Origin: Limnoperna fortunei
Lineage: Eukaryota > Mollusca > Bivalvia > Mytilida > Modiolidae
Length of the DNA: 64,000 nt
Assembly: GCA_944474755.1 (NCBI GenBank)
Contig: OX104113.1
Location: 54,580,074 to 54,644,073 of the forward strand
Direction: 5' to 3'
In this document: positions 61,501 through 64,000 of the stretch, piece after piece
Layout of the letters: every line of letters begins with the position of its first letter
How positions within the stretch are numbered: the first letter of the stretch is position 1
Made by a program: the position numbers and the translations under genes
Notes under the pieces: model-generated
Seen by the model: only the letters and a program-made list of their open reading frames with translations
Told to the model about the DNA's origin: nothing
Database searches by the model: none

Positions 61501-63181
61501 AACAGTTTAAGTTACAGTGTTATAACATACTTAAAGAAATTAAAAAACCAGGTGAGAAATCATTACCATTCAAGAGATAGTGGAAGCATGTACAATGTTT
61601 GCATGTTCTGTATATGTAGTAGTTCACATGTTGATGTGGTTTGAGTCGTCATGTTCTAATATTTCAGCTTTGTAGAACATGTTGATGCTAAAAATGTTTT
61701 GTTGGAACATAGTAGAACATGTTTTTGGTTGAATCAGTAGGCTTTAAAAGATGTTTGTGGTAGCATGTTTTGTTGGAACGTAGTAGAAAATGTTTTTGGT
61801 TGAATCAGTAGGCTTTAAAAGATGTTTGTGGTAGCATGTTTTGTTGGAACGTAATAAGAAAATGTAGAAGTGTTGTAAAAGCTAGTTGTTGGTAAGGATT
61901 TCTGTTTGAGTGAAGTAAAGAAGCTTATATTTATGAAAAAGAAAACTTCTTACTTGTACAGCATTTAAATATAGTCACCATTGTATGTGTCATTTTTATC
62001 TAAATGTTTTTTTCTTATTATTATCAAACTTTGTATTGTGTTCAGGGTTCAACATTAACTTTTTCATGCAGTTGTCCCATCGGGCAAGTTGAGTAACAAA
62101 TTTACTTGTCCGAATCAAAAACATGCTTGTCCGAAAAAAATGTGGAATGTGAAAAACTTCTGAATAGTACTTTTACAAACTAAAAAATTTTCCCAACGTA
62201 AGTTGCTGGTGTGCCATGACTGACACCAAACTAAAATGGTTATGGCATTGCCGCATACAAAAGACAAGAGAAAAGAGGGGGGACATTTATTGTTTACGCT
62301 TTGCAACCAACGTGTCAAAAGTGCAAAATATCTAATAATTCGGGAAAAGAATAATAACACCAAATACCTTTCATTTCAATTTTTATTCCACACAAAACAT
62401 TAAAGGCAAATAGCAGGTTAACACAATCCAGTTGTTTTTTTATTTCTGTTTTCATTCAACAAATTTGATCTTTTGATCACGTACCGCAATACACATCCCT
62501 GTCAAAAACAGAAGTCCTAAAATAGATACAGATCGCTCATTGGTTGGTTTAATTATAGCTGTATTCGGTCACGTTGTCATTGCATGATCCGTAGCTGTTA
62601 GATAGTAGACTCTAGAGGCACCTCGAACATAGAATTTTTATGATTGGATGATCTAATCTCGAATCGACCAATCGTGCAATAGACGTTCTAAAATTAGATG
62701 ATGGAAATTTTTTGTTTAGAAATAGAGGAATAATGATATCGGAATTGATGTGTTTTATTTTAAGCAAATGAATAACACGATTGAAGAAATTTAAATTGTG
62801 TCACAGCGACATTAGGCCACATTTTTCACTTGCCCGATCGGACAAGCTTAGCACAACTTTTACTTGTCCGAACTTTCGTTTCACTTGCCCCGGGCAATCG
62901 GACAACCGTTAATGTCGAACGCTGTTGTTTAAAGAAAACAAGTTGTAGTTGTGCTATATGTACATAGTACATGAACAGTGGTGTTACTGGTAGTTCAGCA
63001 TTTTAAAAATTATTGAAGTTTCTTATCCAGTGCAGCATTTTCTTTTATTTATTGTCTAGTTAATTATTTAGTTCTTACAAGAAATTTTACTTCATTTGTA
63101 GGCAAAAATGGAAATGGATAGATTAATAGCTGGTATTGGTCAAAAAGTACAAATTAATGAAGGAATCAAAGTTGAACCAAG
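34518..63181 (+). CDS. INTS6: Integrator complex subunit 6, 5' portion (13 coding exons, continues past window)
   Basis: Coding exons: 34518-34628, 34719-34796, 36235-36384, 37495-37584, 38454-38643, 42722-42850, 47197-47238, 51336-51544, 52875-53027, 57095-57227, 58192-58286, 61441-61551, 63102-63181. All have GT-AG borders and matching phases, giving ~523 residues; the last exon ends two bases into a codon, so the gene continues. INTS6 belongs to the nuclear Integrator complex and helps link it to PP2A for promoter-proximal attenuation and snRNA 3' processing. The N-terminal von Willebrand A domain has a full MIDAS: D9-T-S11-S-S13, T86, D130. Conserved blocks follow: LTKEPFRWDQR, CEVTGGRSYAVYTQ, SLVQKVQTGVVINFEK, VGHWPIPEAFWPD, LPFDKYELEPSPLTQ, VNLFVMPYNYPVLLPLL and FKVHKLKPTTKWR. 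Exon 7 is a short acidic, variable insert. Start: only the ATG giving MTIILFLVDTSSS fits the family. The rest (vertebrate protein ~890 residues) lies beyond the window. Confidence 0.96.
34797..36234. other. INTS6 intron 2, no feature seen
   Basis: AT-rich intron sequence. The 68-codon ORF at 35469-35675 has no family signature. Nothing else recognised. Confidence 0.5.
36451..37045 (+). mobile_element. TATACCCC-family Helitron-like element in INTS6 intron 3
   Basis: It begins TATACCCCTG-TTGACAAAGT-CAGGGGTAT, a hairpin-forming 5' end. It ends GCAGGGTATCAGTGATTGCT...TTTTTTCTAG (CTAG at 37042-37045). The interior has ~160-bp imperfect units (CTCAAAAAGTTTAAA, TTGGTAAGAAGCCTATCAA, TTTCAAGGTC). It matches 14461 and 58763. 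It starts only ~66 bp after the exon 3 donor. Confidence 0.65.
37665..37850 (+). repeat. copy of the ACATGTATTGAAG interspersed repeat
   Basis: TTTTGTGTAATTAACTCCTACAG, GATTGCACATGTATTGAAGG and CCAATTTCCAGACTTGAGAACT match 10850-11390. Intron 4 of INTS6. Confidence 0.55.
39254..40006. mobile_element. CAGGG-ended inverted-repeat element, 753 bp
   Basis: The terminal CAGGGAATTTTTTA is perfectly repeated, inverted, at the right end. The right subterminal ACGAAAGTGGCGAGCGCTA is shared with the element at 43331-44236. The interior GGTAATTAG...CAAATGGCGC-ATAATCCATTTGAAA matches the element at 4901-5747. Flanks give no exact target duplication (AAAAC versus CAAAA). INTS6 intron 5; nonautonomous. 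Confidence 0.7.
40108..42677 (+). mobile_element. Helitron-like AGCTCACC-family array with two 5' ends and one 3' end
   Basis: The 5' ends TTTTAGCTCACCTGAxCCGAAGG (hairpin with TCATGTGAGCT) occur at 40108 and again at ~40592. Repeating blocks AAAACCACTGAAGGGATTGC, CACTCCATTGGGTTGAAGTT and CTTATAGGAGTTATTGCCC follow. The single 3' end GGTTCAGGTGAGCCATACAGG, hairpin AGGCTCATGGGAGCCT and CTAG is at 42674-42677. Copy B of the palindromic MITE (41714-41991) interrupts it, so that MITE is younger. No Rep/helicase ORF: nonautonomous. INTS6 intron 5. Confidence 0.7.
41714..41991 (+). mobile_element. palindrome-containing MITE, copy B (carries TGACGTCA)
   Basis: Near-identical to 18391-18669: long palindrome GGTTATTTACGTTTT...AAAACGTAAATAATC, then TGACGTCA at 41861-41868, ending GCGATAAATGA. 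It splits an AGCTCACC-family repeat unit between GAAGAGAC and TTTATCTGCAT. The ORF on - at 41765-42022 is an artefact of the element. Confidence 0.75.
43331..44236. mobile_element. CAGGG/CAGTG-ended inverted-repeat element, 906 bp
   Basis: Left CAGGGTTTTAGCTAG and right (inverted) CAGTGATTTAGCTAG match except at two positions. ATAAT directly abuts both ends (43326-43330 and 44237-44241). The right subterminal GCGAAAGTGGCGAGCGCTA is shared with 39254-40006, and AACAAATGGCGCGT with 4901-5747. INTS6 intron 6. Confidence 0.7.
44724..44984 (-). mobile_element. tRNA-derived SINE, full length, minus strand, 12-bp target duplication
   Basis: The reverse complement reads GGGGCCTTGGTGGCCGAGTGG...GCAGGTTCGATTCTCACTGC...GGGTTCTCTCCGGTTACTTG...AACACCATTCAAACAAACAA, the same family as 32837-33094. 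TGTGGAATAATG at 44712-44723 and 44985-44996 is a perfect target duplication. It is antisense within INTS6 intron 6. Confidence 0.92.
45193..45453 (-). CDS. weak candidate ORF with two hydrophobic segments (86 codons)
   Basis: The frame starts MLGMIQHTKKCFNCRKSIQG and then has two strongly hydrophobic stretches (VEVIILVLILVALLLFI and VVILLAVLIVYNKIMI) separated by a basic linker. A 125-codon + strand ORF overlaps it (45017-45394). I recognise neither. They may be a processed or decayed gene piece in INTS6 intron 6, or chance; nothing nearby (start context, splice sites) favours a gene. Confidence 0.15.
   Translation of the reverse strand: MLGMIQHTKKCFNCRKSIQGHRGPVMMSVEVIILVLILVALLLFIPRSMTRLARSISILDIKGFIFSNWKVVILLAVLIVYNKIMI
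46209..46351 (+). mobile_element. SINE 3' fragment (CAACCAGTCAATCGATCG tail subfamily)
   Basis: TTGACAATGATTTTCCTATC, GGTTTCTCCTGGTATTCTGG and ATAAAAACTGGATGCCATG are the SINE central block. The tail ends CGTTCAACCAGTCAATCGATCG instead of (CAAA)n. The same tail recurs at 48988-49034. Confidence 0.65.
46522..47057 (+). mobile_element. GTCTCGCC-family element with ~2 internal units
   Basis: The hairpin 5' end GTCTCGCCTGAT...GGAGGCGAGAC, internal GTCACCTGACCTTGACC units (about two, diverged), and right end GCAGGCGAGACATTTTTCTG-TGTCCACGCTTGT. Same architecture as 14877-16280 but with far fewer 146-bp units. INTS6 intron 6, 140 bp before exon 7. Confidence 0.75.
47251..48072. mobile_element. pogo/Tigger-like MITE (CAGTAGTCCCC ends, TA target)
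   Basis: The left end CAGTAGTCCCCCTCTTATA and the inverted right end (xAGTAGTCCCCGTCTTATA) match over ~18 bp, flanked by TA on both sides (47249-47250; 48073-48074). CAGTAGTCCCC-type ends with TA duplication are typical of pogo-class Tc1/mariner relatives. The ~820 bp contain no transposase. It starts 12 bp downstream of the INTS6 exon 7 splice donor. Confidence 0.75.
48541..48985 (+). mobile_element. GTCTCGCC-family element, 3' truncated
   Basis: 5' end GTCTCCCCTACGACGATAGTTGCTGGAGGCGAGAC, then CATCTTGCTTCATATCTTTGTAAGCC-like text and about two TGACCTTGACCT units. It is cut by a SINE tail (48988-49034); diverged pieces of the same repeat continue to ~49320. Confidence 0.65.
48986..49034 (+). 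mobile_element. SINE tail fragment
   Basis: GTGCTGAAAGTGGTATTAAACATCATTCAACCAGTCAATCGATCG is split off from the rest of its SINE. Same tail subfamily as 46209-46351. Confidence 0.5.
49672..51080 (+). mobile_element. Helitron-like AGCTCACC-family element, both ends present
   Basis: 5' end TTTTTAGCTCACCTGACCCG with its hairpin, then (CGT)n-rich text, three internal units carrying CTGAAGGGATTGCTTTGAAAC and AGGAGTTATTGCCCTTTAAT. The 3' end is CAGGTGAGCGATACAGGCTC-CTGGGAGCCTCGAG, where the terminal CTAG has become CGAG. A G-rich run lies at 50818-50833. No protein. INTS6 intron 7. Confidence 0.75.
51105..51205 (+). mobile_element. decayed SINE 3' fragment
   Basis: ATCAGGTACTCGGACTGCCT, CCCCCAAGAAAAACTGG and GGCATCAAACCTCATTTTAAC follow the SINE central block and tail with many changes. 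It lies directly after the Helitron-like element in INTS6 intron 7. Confidence 0.45.
51545..52874. other. INTS6 intron 8, no clear feature
   Basis: AT-rich intron with GGAATAATG(T/G)-containing text that may be an old repeat. No gene or named element recognised. Confidence 0.45.
53816..55438 (+). mobile_element. Helitron-like AGCTCACC-family element with ~7 internal units, both ends intact
   Basis: The 5' hairpin AGCTCACCTGGAC-TGAAG-GTCCAGGTGAGCT (53821-53851) is perfect. The 3' end has CCAGGTGAGC, which is the inverse of the 5' GCTCACCTGG, then hairpin AGGCTCCTGGGAGCCT and CTAG (55435-55438). Between them, units with TCCTTATAGGAGTTATTGCC, GAAATTTTCCGTTTTTGTCC and AACAGCTAGAGTGAAACTGT recur at about 54488, 54654, 54815, 54980 and 55131, i.e. 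mostly 161-166 bp apart. INTS6 intron 9; no helicase ORF. Confidence 0.8.
55689..56201. mobile_element. 513-bp inverted-repeat element with TTGCCGA(A/T) motifs
   Basis: The left GTGCATTCCAGTTTGCTGAA...CCCAAATTGCCGATTCCAGATTGC is matched inverted at the right end (GTGCCAATTTGCCGAATCCC...). The ends are themselves made of tandem TTGCCGA(A/T)TCC words, resembling the GTGCCGAA repeats near the MULE remnants. The interior is AT-rich and noncoding. INTS6 intron 9. Confidence 0.65.
56202..57094. other. INTS6 intron 9, right part, no feature seen
   Basis: AT-rich sequence ending in the acceptor for exon 10. No gene or repeat family recognised. Confidence 0.45.
57729..57898 (+). repeat. two tandem ~84-bp units
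   Basis: GGAATTGTAAGAGGTTTAGT starts at 57730 and recurs as GGAATTGTAGGAGGTTTAGT at ~57814. Both are followed by TTTTACAGAGAAAA and AAGAGTACTTCT-TTAAACCAATCTTG. Local duplication in INTS6 intron 10. Confidence 0.8.
58763..59349 (+). mobile_element. TATACCCC-family Helitron-like element with three 161-bp units
   Basis: 5' hairpin TATACCCCCGCTCAACAGAGTCGGGGGTATA. The 3' part is GCGGGGGTATCTGTGATCGC, TAGATC, then TTTGTCTAG (CTAG 59346-59349). Three internal units start CAAAAAGTTTACATC at 58851, 59012 and 59173, exactly 161 bp apart and nearly identical, so they were amplified recently. INTS6 intron 11. Confidence 0.8.
59636..59700 (+). mobile_element. SINE central-block fragment
   Basis: GCTCGACTCCAATCTAAATTGACAAGGATTGCCAGCTTTCC followed by ATCGAAGGTCAGGGAG; head and tail absent. 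Confidence 0.6.
60035..60472. mobile_element. AGGCCAAA-ended inverted-repeat MITE, 438 bp
   Basis: The left AGGCCAAACAAAAAAATATG-TGTGTTTCCGGTTAC is repeated inverted at 60437-60472 with the same GTAACCGGAAACACACATAT core. A poly-T run (60101-60122) and CCGGAACAATACCGG inner palindrome lie inside. No clear target duplication. No protein. INTS6 intron 11. Confidence 0.7.
61699..61865 (+). repeat. 71-bp tandem repeat, ~2.3 units
   Basis: GTTGGAACxTAGTAGAAxATG starts at 61701, 61772 and 61843, exactly 71 bp apart, nearly identical. INTS6 intron 12. Confidence 0.9.
62043..62924. mobile_element. CAGGG/CAGCG-ended inverted-repeat element, 882 bp
   Basis: Left CAGGGTTCAACATTAAC and inverted right CAGCGTTCGACATTAAC differ at two positions. 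Subterminal DNA on both sides repeats ACTTGTCCGA / GGGCAAGT words. Flanks (ATTGTGTT / TTGTTTAA) are similar but not an exact 8-bp duplication. hAT-like ends; no transposase. INTS6 intron 12. Confidence 0.7.
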
Positions 63182-63460
63182 GTAAATGTTATTTTAGTGC
63201 TGTTTTTATAGATGAAATGTACTGATTTTACTATTTTAAAATGATCATGAGAAAGCCTATTGGAAAGGAGAACAATCATCTTTCAACACTTAAGTTTGTA
63301 TTTTATTGAGCAAATAAAGTGCTCCTGTTAAGGGGATCATACGTGCCCATTTAGTTCTAACAATGGTAGTTCACATTTCTTTTCAGAGGAAGGTTCTTTT
63401 GCTAATAAATATGTTTTTCATTTGTTATGTTATCAGATTTATTTTACCTCTGCAAACTTG

Positions 63461-63698
63461 TTTGGGGGGTATATAGGAATCACCCTGTCTGTCTGTCTGT
63501 CCACATCCCTTGTAAGCGAAACTTCTCCTAAACCACCTGATGAAATTTAATGAAACTTAGCATAAAGGAAGTAAATTATATGTAGATGTGCATGAAGGAT
63601 TTTTATTGACCTTGTATATCATTAAGGGGAGATAATTGGACTTGAAAGCAAAGTGGGGGTATCTCTTTGTGAGCATTCTCACAGTCCACACTTGTTCA
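63461..63698 (+). mobile_element. diverged GGGGGTATA-family repeat
   Basis: GGGGGGTATATAGGAATCAC-CCTGTCTGTCTGTC at the left and AGTGGGGGTATCTCTTTGTGAGCATTCTCACAG-TCCACACTTG at the right. It resembles 58763 at the start and the GTCTCGCC family at the very end. INTS6, beyond the last exon in the window. Confidence 0.5.
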
Positions 63699-64000
63699 TT
63701 TTAAGTACACATATTTGTAGTATGAATTACACTGGTAATGAAAACAAAAAAATGCAGAATTCAATGTCTTGCTTCAATGGAGTGTTTTTAAACTACATCC
63801 AACCCAGATGTTAGTGTATGGAAAAGTAAATTTCTACCATGATTACACAAGTTTAACCAGTTTTTTGGAAAATTTGAAAAATATGACTGATAGCATTAAT
63901 CTTCTGAAAAAACAATTGCTTACAGAAAACAGCTTTGCAAATAAAAACACATTGTCATACTTAACAATTAGTACACACTGTGTTCTAAAAAGTATATGAT

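Noticed and set aside
63769..63999. 76-codon ORF at the right edge
   Set aside because: Considered as the next INTS6 exon but does not resemble the expected continuation. It starts with a non-ATG codon and shows no acceptor in the right phase.

Overview
The window is AT-rich, intron-rich animal DNA, most likely from a bivalve mollusc. The evidence is spliced genes with GT-AG introns, no operons, and dense repeats (tRNA-derived SINEs, a CR1/L2-type LINE, short inverted-repeat elements, and tandem-repeat-bearing Helitron-like elements) of kinds I associate with bivalve genomes. The species cannot be fixed from sequence alone. A 200-base run of N (87-286) is an assembly gap.

Two host genes are supported exon by exon. 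RPP38, the RNase P/MRP subunit p38 of the L7Ae family, lies on + at 7291-20446. It has five coding exons in consistent phase and encodes 330 residues. INTS6 (Integrator subunit 6) lies on + from 34518 and runs off the right edge. Thirteen coding exons encode the first ~523 residues, including a von Willebrand A domain with a complete MIDAS motif. A 94-codon ORF starts 72 bp from the RPP38 start on the opposite strand and may be a divergent neighbour, but I do not recognise it.

Nearly all the rest is mobile DNA. Region 1-7000 holds a MULE transposase remnant, a 613-bp foldback element with 9-bp direct repeats, a full SINE and a CAGGG-ended (hAT-like) element, possibly nested inside a larger element bounded by inverted 17-mers. 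RPP38 introns hold a second MULE remnant, a decayed LINE reverse transcriptase, a Helitron-like 3' end and a 146-bp tandem array. Region 23.3-26.9 kb is an almost intact minus-strand LINE with one frameshift just before its YADD motif, followed by an 85-bp palindromic element with 8-bp direct repeats. Region 27-34 kb has a 286-bp tandem duplication, foldbacks, polypyrimidine tracts, a short minisatellite and a textbook SINE. INTS6 introns contain Helitron-like elements with 146-166 bp internal units, two more CAGGG elements (and a third near the right edge), a pogo-like element starting 12 bp after a splice donor, and a second copy of a palindromic element carrying a perfect TGACGTCA site.

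The two genes have unrelated nuclear RNA roles (tRNA/rRNA processing; Integrator-PP2A control of transcription and snRNA 3' ends), and nothing shows they are co-regulated. I found no new gene system. The most unusual content is the repeat architecture, especially several unrelated families that share nucleosome-length internal repeat units.
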